Source: Bombus terrestris (lineage: Eukaryota > Arthropoda > Insecta > Hymenoptera > Apidae). Taken from it: a stretch of DNA of 64,000 bases. Location of the stretch: assembly GCF_910591885.1 (NCBI RefSeq), contig NC_063275.1:5258501-5322500 (forward strand). The letters run 5' to 3'. How positions within the stretch are numbered: the stretch's first letter is position 1; each line of letters opens with the position of its first letter. The translations under genes and the position numbers were made by a program. The notes beneath the pieces were generated by a model. That model was given only the letters and a program-made list of their open reading frames with translations. It was not told the DNA's origin and ran no database searches. Positions 1-10,969 of the stretch are shown in pieces.

Positions 1-25
1 AAAAATGGTCCAACCTCACAACCGA

Positions 26-39
26 TCCGGCTCGCTCGC
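26..39 (-). repeat. GC island 1 (TCCGGCTCGCTCGC), reference copy
   Basis: This is the head island of each unit, built on the same GCTC word as island 3 but lying about 90 bases upstream of island 2. Its GCTCGCTCGC is inverse to GCGAGCGAGC in island 2, and its TCCGGCTC is exactly inverse to GAGCCGGA at 208-215. Each unit therefore offers more than one possible stem. B-form units read TGCGGCTCGCTCTC here, so the stems are shorter. Confidence 0.6.
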
Positions 40-159
40 AAATTTGAAGTAAATCGCCTCCATATCGAAGGACGAACGCAGGTGGGATTGGTTTTAGGTT
101 AGGCTATAGTTTTTCGAGCGAGCGCAGCGAGCGAGCAATGCCTAAACGTGCATCTCAAA

Positions 160-171
160 CCAATTGATTGG
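160..171. repeat. CCAAT-NN-ATTGG palindrome (reference copy)
   Basis: Form A has CCAATTGATTGG and form B has CCAATTCATTGG, so the five-base arms are kept while the centre differs. Derived variants break it: GATTAGC in the W and Y types, and CCAACTCATTGG in the X type. The inverted CCAAT words are visible in the sequence. Binding by a CCAAT factor is not shown. Confidence 0.6.
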
Positions 172-228
172 CACGTAGGTACATAGAAATATTTGCACCA
201 GCCCGAGGAGCCGGAAGCTTTTATCGAA

Positions 229-243
229 TTGCTCACTGAGCAA
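229..243. repeat. 15-base odd palindrome TTGCTCACTGAGCAA (reference copy)
   Basis: Seven-base arms TTGCTCA and TGAGCAA flank a single central base. Most units keep it. Broken versions are CTGAACAA, CTGCGCAA, CTGTGCAA and TTGCCCACTGAGC. In units 19065, 44288 and 46189 the central C is replaced by G, which keeps the palindrome intact. No binding protein is known to me for this exact site. Confidence 0.75.
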
Positions 244-3200
244 AGTTTACATGTTATCAATAGTTTTACACAAAGAGTAATAGTTCGACGAAGTACAGTG
301 CAACGTGAGTACCAGTATCGCTGAGAAAACTTGGAACTAACCGGAACTAAATGTAAGGAAATATAAAGTATATGTATAACCAGGAAGTTGAAACTAATGA
401 AAATATATGTTAGGAATTATATAGAATGTGTGTAGCATAAAATTGGAATCGTTGCTCGCTCCGCACGCTCGTAAAAAAATGGTCCAACCTCACAACCGAT
501 CCGGCTCGCTCGCAAATTTGAAGTAAATCGCCTCCATATCGAAGGACGAACGCAGGTGGGATTGGTTTTAGGTTAGGCTATAGTTTTTCGATCGAGCGCA
601 GCGAGCGAGCAATGCCTAAACGTGCATCTCAAACCAATTGATTGGCACGTAGGTACATAGAAATATTTGCACCAGCCCGAAGAGCCGGAAGCTTTTATCG
701 AATTGCTCACTGAACAAAGTTTACATGTTATCAATAGTTTTACACAAAGAGTAATAGTTCGACGAAGTACAATGCAACGTGAGTACCAGTATCGCTGAGA
801 AAACTTGGAAATAACCGGAACTAAATGTAAGGAAATATAAAGTATATGTATAACCAGGAAGTTGAAACTAATGAAAATATATGTTAGGAACTATGAAGTA
901 TGTGTGTAGCATGAAAATTGTAATCGTTGCTTGCTCGCAGCGTGCGCTCGTAAAAATCTAGTCCAACCTCACAACCGATGCGGCTCGCTCTCAAATTTGA
1001 AGTAAATCGCCTTCTTATCGAAGGTCGAACGCCAGTGGGATTGGTTTTATGTTAGGCTATAGTTTTTCGAGCGAGCGCAGCGAGCGAGCAATGCCTAAAA
1101 GTGCGTCTCAATCCAATTCATTGGCACGTAGGCACATAGAAATAATTGCACCTGCCCGAAGACCCGCAAGCTTTTATCGAATTGCTCACTGAACAAAGTT
1201 TACATGTTATCAATAGTTTTACACAAAGAGTAATAGTTCGACGAAGTACAGTGCAACGTGAGTACCAGTATCCCTGAGAAAACTTGGAAATAACCGGAAC
1301 TAAATGTAAGGAAATATAAAGTATATGTATAACCAGGAAGTTGAAACTAATGAAATTATATGTTAGGAATTATATAGAATGTGTGTAGCATACAATTGTA
1401 ATCGTTGCTCGCTCCGCACGCTCGTAAAAAAATGGTCCAACCTCACAACCGATCCGGCTCGCTCGCAAATTTGAAGTAAATCGCCTCCATATCGAAGGAC
1501 GAACGCAGGTGGGATTGGTTTTAGGTTAGGCTATAGTTTTTCGAGCGAGCGCAGCGAGCGAGCAATGCGTAAACGTGCGTCACAAACCAATTGATTGGCA
1601 CGAAGGTACATAGAAATATTTGCACCAGCCCGTGGAGCCGGAAGCTTTTATCGAATTGTTCACTGAGCAAAGTTTACATGTTATCAATAGTTTTACACAA
1701 AGAGTAATAGTTCGACGAAGTAAAGTGCAACGTGAGTACCAGTATCGCTGAGAAAACTTGGAAATAACCGGAACTAAATGTAAGGAAATATAAAGTATAT
1801 GTATAACCAGGAAGTTGAAACTAATGAAAATATATGTTAGGAACTATGAAGTATGTGTGTAGCATGAAAATTGTAATCGTTGCTCGCTCCGCACGCTCGT
1901 AAAAAAATGGTCCAACCTCACAACCGATCCGGCTCGCTCGCAAATTTGAAGTAAATCGCCTCCATATCGAAGGACGAACGCAGGTGGGATTGGTTTTAGG
2001 ATAGGCTATAGTTTTTCGAGCGAGCGCAGCGAGCGAGCAATGCCTAAACGTGCATCTCAAACCAATTGATTGGCACGTAGGTACATAGAAATATTTGCAC
2101 CAGCCCGAGGAGCCGGAAGCTTTTATCGAATTGCTCACTGAGCAAAGTTTACATGTTATCAATAGTTTTACACAAAGAGTAATAGTTCGACGAAGTACAG
2201 TGCAACGTGAGTACCAGTATCGCTGAGAAAACTTGGAACTAACCGGAACTAAATGTAAGGAAATATAAAGTATATGTATAACCAGGAAGTTGAAACTAAT
2301 GAAAATATATGTTAGGAATTATATAGAATGTGTGTAGCATAAAATTGTAATCGTTGCTCGCTCCGCACGCTCGTAAAAAAATGGTCCAACCTCACAACCG
2401 ATCCGGCTCGCTCGCAAATTTGAAGTAAATCGCCTCCATATCGAAGGACGAACGCAGGTGGGATTGGTTTTAGGTTAGGCTATAGTTTTTCGATCGAGCG
2501 CAGCGAGCGAGCAATGCCTAAACGTGCATCTCAAACCAATTGATTGGCACGTAGGTACATAGAAATATTTGCACCAGCCCGAAGAGCCGGAAGCTTTTAT
2601 CGAATTGCTCACTGAACAAAGTTTACATGTTATCAATAGTTTTACACAAAGAGTAATAGTTCGACGAAGTACAATGCAACGTGAGTACCAGTATCGCTGA
2701 GAAAACTTGGAAATAACCGGAACTAAATGTAAGGAAATATAAAGTATATGTATAACCAGGAAGTTGAAACTAATGAAAATATATGTTAGGAACTATGAAG
2801 TATGTGTGTAGCATGAAAATTGTAATCGTTGCTTGCTCGCAGCGTGCGCTCGTAAAAATCTAGTCCAACCTCACAACCGATGCGGCTCGCTCTCAAATTT
2901 GAAGTAAATCGCCTTCTTATCGAAGGTCGAACGCCAGTGGGATTGGTTTTATGTTAGGCTATAGTTTTTCGAGCGAGCGCAGCGAGCGAGCAATGCCTAA
3001 AAGTGCGTCTCAATCCAATTCATTGGCACGTAGGCACATAGAAATAATTGCACCTGCCCGAAGAGCCGCAAGCTTTTATCGAATTGCTCACTGAACAAAG
3101 TTTACATGTTATCAATAGTTTTACACAAAGAGTAATAGTTCGACGAAGTACAGTGCAACGTGAGTACCAGTATCCCTGAGAAAACTTGGAAATAACCGGA

Positions 3201-3815
3201 ACTAAATGTAAGGAAATATAAAGTATATGTATAACCAGGAAGTTGAAACTAATGAAAATATATGTTAGGAATTATATAGAATGTGTGTAGCATAAAATTG
3301 TAATCGTTGCTCGCTCCGCACGCTCGTAAAAAAATGGTCCAACCTCACAACCGATCCGGCTCGCTCGCAAATTTGAAGTAAATCGCCTCCATATCGAAGG
3401 ACGAACACAGGTGGGATTGGTTTTAGGTTAGGCTATAGTTTTTCGAGCGAGCGCAGCGAGCGAGCAATGCGTAAACGTGCGTCACAAACCAATTGATTGG
3501 CACGAAGGTACATAGAAATATTTGCACCAGCCCGAGGAGCCGGAAGCTTTTATCGAATTGTTCACTGAGCAAAGTTTACATGTTATCAATAGTTTTACAC
3601 AAAGAGTAATAGTTCGACGAAGTAAAGTGCAACGTGAGTACCAGTATCGCTGAGAAAACTTGGAAATAACCGGAACTAAATGTAAGGAAATATAAAGTAT
3701 ATGTATAACCAGGAAGTTGAAACTAATGAAAATATATGTTAGGAACTATGAAGTATGTGTGTAGCATGAAAATTGTAATCGTTGCTTGCTCGCAGCGTGC
3801 GCTCGTAAAAATCTA

Positions 3816-4294
3816 GTCCAACCTCACAACCGATGCGGCTCGCTCTCAAATTTGAAGTAAATCGCCTTCTTATCGAAGGTCGAACGCCAGTGGGATTGGT
3901 TTTATGTTAGGCTATAGTTTTTCGAGCGAGCGCAGCGAGCGAGCAATGCCTAAACGTGCGTCTCAATCCAATTCATTGGCACGTAGGCACATAGAAATAA
4001 TTGCACCTGCCCGAAGAGCCGGAAGCTTTTATCGAATTGCTCACTGCGCAAAGTTTACATGTTATCAATAGTTTTACACAAAGAGTAATAGTTCGACGAA
4101 GTACAGTGCAACGTGAGTACCAGTATCGCTGAGAAAACTTGGAAATAACCGGAACTAAATGTAAGGAAATATAAAGTATATGTATAACCAGGAAGTTGAA
4201 ACTAATGAAAATATATGTTAGGAACTATGAAGTATGTGTGTAGCATGAAAATTGTAATCGTTGCTTGCTCGCAGCGTGCGCTCGTAAAAATCTA
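3816..4294 (+). repeat. Representative B-form monomer (479 bp), unit 9
   Basis: This unit is B-form from end to end. Compared with form A it has CCGATGCGG in the head, CTTCTTATCGAAGGTCG in place of CTCCATATCGAAGGACG, TTATGTTAGG in place of TTAGGTTAGG, CAATCCAATTCATTGG in place of CAAACCAATTGATTGG, and CCCGAAGAGCC in place of CCCGAGGAGCC. Its tail reads GAACTATGAAGTATG and then GCTTGCTCGCAGCGTGCG. The tail is five bases longer than in form A: one extra base before the GC island and four within it. In this copy the 15-base palindrome is broken (CTCACTGCGCAAAG). A and B differ by many linked sites, so they are separate lineages and not simple single-base variants. Confidence 0.9.
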
Positions 4295-7156
4295 GTCCAA
4301 CCTCACAACCGATGCGGCTCGCTCTCAAATTTGAAGTAAATCGCCTTCTTATCGAAGGTCGAACGCCAGTGGGATTGGTTTTATGTTAGGCTATAGTTTT
4401 TCGAGCGAGCGCAGCGAGCGAGCAATGCCTAAAAGTGCGTCTCAATCCAATTCATTGGCACGTAGGCACATAGAAATAATTGCACCTGCCCGAAGAGCCG
4501 CAAGCTTTTATCGAATTGCTCACTGAACAAAGTTTACATGCTATCAATAGTTTTACACAAAGAGTAATAGTTCGACGAAGTACAGTGCAACGTGAGTACC
4601 AGTATCGCTGAGAAAACTTGGAAATAACCGGAACTAAATGTAAGGAAATATAAAGTATATGTATAACCAGGAAGTTGAAACTAATGAAATTATATGTTAG
4701 GAATTATATAGAATGTGTGTAGCATACAATTGTAATCGTTGCTTGCTCGCAGCGTGCGCTCGTAAAAATCTAGTCCAACCTCACAACCGATGCGGCTCGC
4801 TCTCAAATTTGAAGTAAATCGCCTTCTTATCGAAGGTCGAACGCCAGTGGGATTGGTTTTATGTTAGGCTATAGTTTTTCGAGCGAGCGCAGCGAGCGAG
4901 CAATGCCTAAACGTGCGTCTCAATCCAATTCATTGGCACGTAGGCACATAGAAATAATTGCACCTGCCCGAAGAGCCGGAAGCTTTTATCGAATTGCTCA
5001 CTGCGCAAAGTTTACATGTTATCAATAGTTTTACACAAAGAGTAATAGTTCGCCGAAGTACAGTGCAACGTGAGTACCAGTATCGCTGAGAAAACTTGGA
5101 AATAACCGGAACTAAATGTAAGGAAATATAAAGTATATGTATAACCAGGAAGTTGAAACTAATGAAAATATATGTTAGGAACTATGAAGTATGTGTGTAG
5201 CATGAAAATTGTAATCGTTGCTTGCTCGCAGCGTGCGCTCGTAAAAATCTAGTCCAACCTCACAACCGATGCGGCTCGCTCTCAAATTTGAAGTAAATCG
5301 CCTTCTTATCGAAGGTCGAACGCCAGTGGGATTGGTTTTATGTTAGGCTATAGTTTTTCGAGCGAGCGCAGCGAGCGAGCAATGCCTAAAAGTGCGTCTC
5401 AATCCAATTCATTGGCACGTAGGCACATAGAAATAATTGCACCTGCCCGAAGAGCCGCAAGCTTTTATCGAATTGCTCACTGAACAAAGTTTACATGTTA
5501 TCAATAGTTTTACACAAAGAGTAATAGTTCGACGAAGTACAGTGCAACGTGAGTACCAGTATCGCTGAGAAAACTTGGAAATAACCGGAACTAAATGTAA
5601 GGAAATATAAAGTATATGTATAACCAGGAAGTTGAAACTAATGAAATTATATGTTAGGAATTATATAGAATGTGTGTAGCATAAAATTGTAATCGTTGCT
5701 CGCTCCGCACGCTCGTAAAAAAATGGTCCAACCTCACAACCGATCCGGCTCGCTCGCAAATTTGAAGTAAATCGCCTCCATATCGAAGGACGAACGCAGG
5801 TGGGATTGGTTTTAGGTTAGGCTATAGTTTTTCGAGCGAGCGCAGCGAGCGAGCAATGCCTAAAAGTGCGTCTCAATCCAATTCATTGGCACGTAGGCAC
5901 ATAGAAATAATTGCACCTGCCCGAAGAGCCGCAAGCTTTTATCGAATTGCTCACTGAACAAAGTTTACATGCTATCAATAGTTTTACACAAAGAGTAATA
6001 GTTCGACGAAGTACAGTGCAACGTGAGTACCAGTATCGCTGAGAAAACTTGGAAATAACCGGAACTAAATGTAAGGAAATATAAAGTATATGTATAACCA
6101 GGAAGTTGAAACTAATGAAATTATATGTTAGGAATTATATAGAATGTGTGTAGCATACAATTGTAATCGTTGCTTGCTCGCAGCGTGCGCTCGTAAAAAT
6201 CTAGTCCAACCTCACAACCGATGCGGCTCGCTCTCAAATTTGAAGTAAATCGCCTTCTTATCGAAGGTCGAACGCCAGTGGGATTGGTTTTATGTTAGGC
6301 TATAGTTTTTCGAGCGAGCGCAGCGAGCGAGCAATGCCTAAACGTGCGTCTCAATCCAATTCATTGGCACGTAGGCACATAGAAATAATTGCACCTGCCC
6401 GAAGAGCCGGAAGCTTTTATCGAATTGCTCACTGCGCAAAGTTTACATGTTATCAATAGTTTTACACAAAGAGTAATAGTTCGCCGAAGTACAGTGCAAC
6501 GTGAGTACCAGTATCGCTGAGAAAACTTGGAAATAACCGGAACTAAATGTAAGGAAATATAAAGTATATGTATAACCAGGAAGTTGAAACTAATGAAAAT
6601 ATATGTTAGGAACTATGAAGTATGTGTGTAGCATGAAAATTGTAATCGTTGCTTGCTCGCAGCGTGCGCTCGTAAAAATCTAGTCCAACCTCACAACCGA
6701 TGCGGCTCGCTCTCAAATTTGAAGTAAATCGCCTTCTTATCGAAGGTCGAACGCCAGTGGGATTGGTTTTATGTTAGGCTATAGTTTTTCGAGCGAGCGC
6801 AGCGAGCGAGCAATGCCTAAAAGTGCGTCTCAATCCAATTCATTGGCACGTAGGCACATAGAAATAATTGCACCTGCCCGAAGAGCCGCAAGCTTTTATC
6901 GAATTGCTCACTGAACAAAGTTTACATGTTATCAATAGTTTTACACAAAGAGTAATAGTTCGACGAAGTACAGTGCAACGTGAGTACCAGTATCGCTGAG
7001 AAAACTTGGAAATAACCGGAACTAAATGTAAGGAAATATAAAGTATATGTATAACCAGGAAGTTGAAACTAATGAAATTATATGTTAGGAATTATATAGA
7101 ATGTGTGTAGCATAAAATTGTAATCGTTGCTCGCTCCGCACGCTCGTAAAAAAATG
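3816..7156 (+). repeat. B-rich block with a 3-mer HOR, period 1431 bp
   Basis: Units start at 3816, 4295, 4773, 5252, 5726, 6204 and 6683. From the middle of the unit at 4295 the pattern repeats every 1431 bp: a body with GCAAGC and ACATGCTATC and a 478 bp hybrid tail, then a body with CTGCGCAAAG and the rare GTTCGCCGAAG, then a B body with an A tail. The unit at 5726 is chimeric, with an A head up to about 5829 and a B body from about 5858, so the real exchange unit runs from island 2 to island 2. Confidence 0.83.
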
Positions 7157-10100
7157 GTCCAACCTCACAACCGATCCGGCTCGCTCGCAAATTTGAAGTA
7201 AATCGCCTCCATATCGAAGGACGAACGCAGGTGGGATTGGTTTTAGGTTAGGCTATAGTTTTTCGAGCGAGCGCAGCGAGCGAGCAATGCCTAAACGTGC
7301 ATCTCAAACCAATTGATTGGCACGAAGGTACATAGAAATATTTGCACCAGCCCGAGGAGCCGGAAGCTTTTATCGAATTGCTCACTGAGCAAAGTTTACA
7401 TGTTATCAATAGTTTTACACAAAGAGTAATAGTTCGACGAAGTACAATGCAACGTGAGTACCAGTATCGCTGAGAAAACTTGGAAATAACCGGAACTAAA
7501 TGTAAGGAAATATAAAGTATATGTATAACCAGGAAGTTGAAACTAATGAAAATATATGTTAGGAACTATGAAGTATGTGTGTAGCATGAAAATTGTAATC
7601 GTTGCTTGCTCGCAGCGTGCGCTCGTAAAAATCTAGTCCAACCTCACAACCGATGCGGCTCGCTCTCAAATTTGAAGTAAATCGCCTTCTTATCGAAGGT
7701 CGAACGCCAGTGGGATTGGTTTTATGTTAGGCTATAGTTTTTCGAGCGAGCGCAGCGAGCGAGCAATGCCTAAACGTGCATCTCAAACCAATTGATTGGC
7801 ACGTAGGTACATAGAAATAATATGCACCTGCCCGAAGAGCCGGAAGCTTTTATCGAATTGCTCACTGCGCAAAGTTTACATGTTATCAATAGTTTTACAC
7901 AAAGAGTAATAGTTCGACGAAGTACAGTGCAACGTGAGTACCAGTATCCCTGAGAAAACTTGGAAATAACCGGAACTAAATGTAAGGAAATATAAAGTAT
8001 ATGTATAACCAGGAAGTTGAAACTAATGAAATTATATGTTAGGAATTATATAGAATGTGTGTAGCATACAATTGTAATCGTTGCTCGCTCCGCACGCTCG
8101 TAAAAAAATGGTCCAACCTCACAACCGATCCGGCTCGCTCGCAAATTTGAAGTAAATCGCCTCCATATCGAAGGACGAACGCAGGTGGGATTGGTTTTAG
8201 GTTAGGCTATAGTTTTTCGAGCGAGCGCAGCGAGCGAGCAATGCGTAAACGTGCGTCACAAACCAATTGATTGGCACGAAGGTACATAGAAATATTTGCA
8301 CCAGCCCGAGGAGCCGGAAGCTTTTATCGAATTGTTCACTGAGCAAAGTTTACATGTTATCAATAGTTTTACACAAAGAGTAATAGTTCGACGAAGTAAA
8401 GTGCAACGTGAGTACCAGTATCGCTGAGAAAACTTGGAAATAACCGGAACTAAATGTAAGGAAATATAAAGTATATGTATAACCAGGAAGTTGAAACTAA
8501 TGAAAATATATGTTAGGAACTATGAAGTATGTGTGTAGCATGAAAATTGTAATCGTTGCTTGCTCGCAGCGTGCGCTCGTAAAAATCTAGTCCAACCTCA
8601 CAACCGATGCGGCTCGCTCTCAAATTTGAAGTAAATCGCCTTCTTATCGAAGGTAGAACGCCAGTGGGATTGGTTTTATGTTAGGCTATAGTTTTTCGAG
8701 CGAGCGCAGCGAGCGAGCAATGCCTAAACGTGCGTCACAAACCAATTGATTGGCACGAAGGTACATAGAAATATTTGCACCAGCCCGAGGAGCCGGAAGC
8801 TTTTATCGAATTGCTTACTGAGCAAAGTTTACATGTTATCAATAGTTTTACACAAAGAGTAATAGTTCGACGAAGTACAGTGCAACGTGAGTACCAGTAT
8901 CGCTGAGAAAACTTGGAACTAACCGGAACTAAATGTAAGGAAATATAAAGTATATGTATAACCAGGAAGTTGAAGCTAATGAAAATATATGTTAGGAACT
9001 ATGAAGTATGTGTGTAGCATGAAAATTGTAATCGTTGCTTGCTCGCAGCGTGCGCTCGTAAAAATCTAGTCCAACCTCACAACCGATGCGGCTCGCTCTC
9101 AAATTTGAAGTAAATCGCCTTCTTATCGAAGGTCGAACGCCAGTGGGATTGGATTTATGTTAGGCTATAGTTTTTCGAGCGAGCGCAGCGAGCGAGCAAT
9201 GCCTAAACGTGCGTCTCAATCCAATTCATTGGCACGTAGGCACATAGAAATAATTGCACCTGCCCGAAGAGCCGGAAGCTTTTATCGAATTGCCCACTGA
9301 GCAAAGTTTACATGTTATCAATAGTTTTACACAAAGAGTAATAGTTCGACGAAGTACAGTGCAACGTGAGTACCAGTATCGCTGAGAAAACTTGGAAATA
9401 ACCGGAACTAAATGTAAGGAAATATAAAGTATATGTATAACCAGGAAGTTGAAACTAATGAAAATATATGTTAGGAATTATATAGAATGTGTGTAGCATA
9501 AAATTGTAATCGTTGCTCGCTCCGCACGCTCGTAAAAAAATGGTCCAACCTCACAACCGATCCGGCTCGCTCGCAAATTTGAAGTAAATCGCCTCCATAT
9601 CGAAGAACGAACGCAGGTGGGATTGGTTTTAGGTTAGGCTATAGTTTTTCGATCGAGCGCAGCGAGCGAGCAATGCCTAAACGTGCATCTCAAACCAATT
9701 GATTGGCACGTAGGTACACAGAAATATTTGCACCTGCCCGAGGAGCCGGAAGCTTTTATCGAATTGCTCACTGAGCAAAGTTTACATGTTATCAATTGTT
9801 TTACACAAAGAGTAATAGTTCGACGAAGTACAGTGCAATGTGAGTACCAGTATCGCTGAGAAAACTAGGAACTAACCGGAAGTAAATGTAAGGAAATATA
9901 AAGTATATGTATAACCAGGAAGTTGAAACTAATGAAAATATATGTTAGGAATTATATAGAATGTGTGTAGCATAAAATTGTAATCGTTGCTAGCTCCGCA
10001 CGCTCATAAATAAATGGTCCAACCTCACAACCGATCCGGCTCGCTCGCAAATTTGAAGTAAATCGCCTCCATATCGAAGGACGAACGCAGGTGGGATTGG

Positions 10101-10969
10101 TTTTAGGTTAGGCTATAGTTTTTCGATCGAGCGCAGCGAGCGAGCAATGCCTAAACGTGCATCTCAAACCAATTGATTGGCACGTAGGTACATAGAAATA
10201 TTTGCACCAGCCCGAGGAGCCGGAAGCTTTTATCGAATTGCTCACTGAACAAAGTTTACATGTTATCAATAGTTTTACACAAAGAGTAATAGTTCGACGA
10301 AGTACAATGCAACGTGAGTACCAGTATCGCTGAGAAAACTTGGAAATAACCGGAACTAAATGTAAGGAAATATAAAGTATATGTATAACCAGGAAGTTGA
10401 AACTAATGAAAATATATGTTAGGAACTATGAAGTATGTGTGTAGCATGAAAATTGTAATCGTTGCTTGCTCGCAGCGTGCGCTCGTAAAAATCTAGTCCA
10501 ACCTCACAACCGATGCGGCTCGCTCTCAAATTTGAAGTAAATCGCCTTCTTATCGAAGGTCGAACGCCAGTGGGATTGGTTTTATGTTAGGCTATAGTTT
10601 TTCGAGCGAGCGCAGCGAGCGAGCAATGCCTAAAAGTGCGTCTCAATCCAATTCATTGGCACGTAGGCACATAGAAATAATTGCACCTGCCCGAAGAGCC
10701 GCAAGCTTTTATCGAATTGCTCACTGAACAAAGTTTACATGTTATCAATAGTTTTACACAAAGAGTAATAGTTCGACGAAGTACAGTGCAACGTGAGTAC
10801 CAGTATCCCTGAGAAAACTTGGAAATAACCGGAACTAAATGTAAAGAAATATAAAGTATATGTATAACCAGGAAGTTGAAACTAATGAAATTATATGTTA
10901 GGAATTATATAGAATGTGTGTAGCATACAATTGTAATCGTTGCTCGCTCCGCACGCTCGTAAAAAAATG
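7157..10969 (+). repeat. Mixed monomer block
   Basis: Units start at 7157, 7636, 8111, 8590, 9069, 9543, 10017 and 10496. No single HOR covers the block. The unit at 7636 has a B head, an A-like middle (GCATCTCAAACC) and a B remainder, with one inserted base in AATAATATGC that makes it 475 bp. The unit at 8111 matches those at 1435 and 3337. The unit at 8590 joins a B head to an A body (GCGTCACAAACC). The pair at 10017 and 10496 is a third copy of the 482/961 pair, sharing CGATCGAGCGC, CCTAAAAGTGCG and TATCCCTGAG. The unit at 9543 ends in an unusual GCTAGCTCCGCACGCTC tail. Confidence 0.85.

Larger units (their letters stand above)
110..479 (+). repeat. Inner segment bounded by inverted GC islands 2 and 3 (reference copy)
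   Basis: Island 2 (110-140) is TTTTT followed by CGAGCGAGCGCAGCGAGC and GAGCAATG. The reverse complement of island 3 (450-479) is a T run, A, then CGAGCGTGCGGAGCGAGC and AACG. The two arms match at about 19 of 22 aligned bases with one 4-base indel. The B tail aligns to island 2 along its full length, at about 26 of 31 positions with one gap. The arms point inward and bound about 370 bp, leaving a linker of about 105 bp to the next unit. The geometry resembles a small inverted-repeat element (MITE-like). The flanks give at best a 4-base ATAG match next to the arms in the D form, so transposon ancestry is inference. The same geometry recurs in every unit. Confidence 0.6.
8..481 (+). repeat. 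Representative A-form monomer (474 bp), unit 1
   Basis: This unit serves as the reference for monomer anatomy. Head: CCGATCCGG and GC island 1 (26-39), then AT-rich DNA and TTAGGTTAGG (94-103). GC island 2 with its leading T run is at 110-140. A CCAAT-TG-ATTGG palindrome lies at 160-171, GAGCCGGA at 208-215, a HindIII site AAGCTT at 215-220, and the 15-base palindrome TTGCTCACTGAGCAA at 229-243. An AT-rich stretch with TATAAAG (362-368) follows. The A tail ends in island 3, GCTCGCTCCGCACGCTCG, and an A run (450-479). GAGCCGGA is the exact inverse of TCCGGCTC in island 1 (26-33). Nothing in the unit resembles a gene. Confidence 0.93.
8..3815 (+). repeat. 4-mer HOR, period 1902 bp, two copies
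   Basis: Units start at 8, 482, 961, 1435 and again at 1910, 2384, 2863, 3337. The order of variants is the same in both sets. The second unit of each set has the rare CGATCGAGCGC form of island 2. The third is a B body with CCTAAAAGTGCG, GCAAGC and TATCCCTGAG. The fourth is an A body with GCGTCACAAACC and TTGTTCACTGAGC. Units 1 and 5 differ at only two places that I found. The last unit diverges at the tail: the unit at 1435 has a B-like GAACTATGAAG stretch followed by an A tail (475 bp), while that at 3337 has a full B tail. The HOR therefore stops at about 3.8 kb. Confidence 0.88.

Noticed and set aside
229..243. MAF/AP-1 recognition element in the 15-base palindrome
   Set aside because: The outer TGC and GCA fit a MARE, but the core is TCACTGA instead of TGACTCA, so the key bases are wrong.
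170..288. Pol III internal promoter (TGGCACGTAGG as box A, AGTTCGACGAAG as box B), suggesting a tRNA-derived SINE
   Set aside because: Both boxes are poor matches and lie about 100 bases apart, much further than in tRNA-type promoters.
281..297. Possible CENP-B box in TTCGACGAAGTACAG
   Set aside because: TTCG and the central A fit the core pattern, but the required CGGG is ACAG. Only about six of nine essential bases match, and no better candidate was seen on either strand of the unit.
1821..2162. Antisense open frame of 113 codons, with related shorter ones at 15421-15648, 15829-16062, 59573-59851 and 60526-60804
   Set aside because: These are the same satellite frame, open by chance in a few of 134 copies and closed by stops or frame changes in the rest. 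They cross unrelated parts of the unit, show no known domain, and the identical pair near 60 kb is explained by the dimer duplication.
10001..10016. Polyadenylation-like AATAAA in the tail of the unit at 9543
   Set aside because: It arises from two point changes in the A-rich tail of one copy only and has no transcript context.
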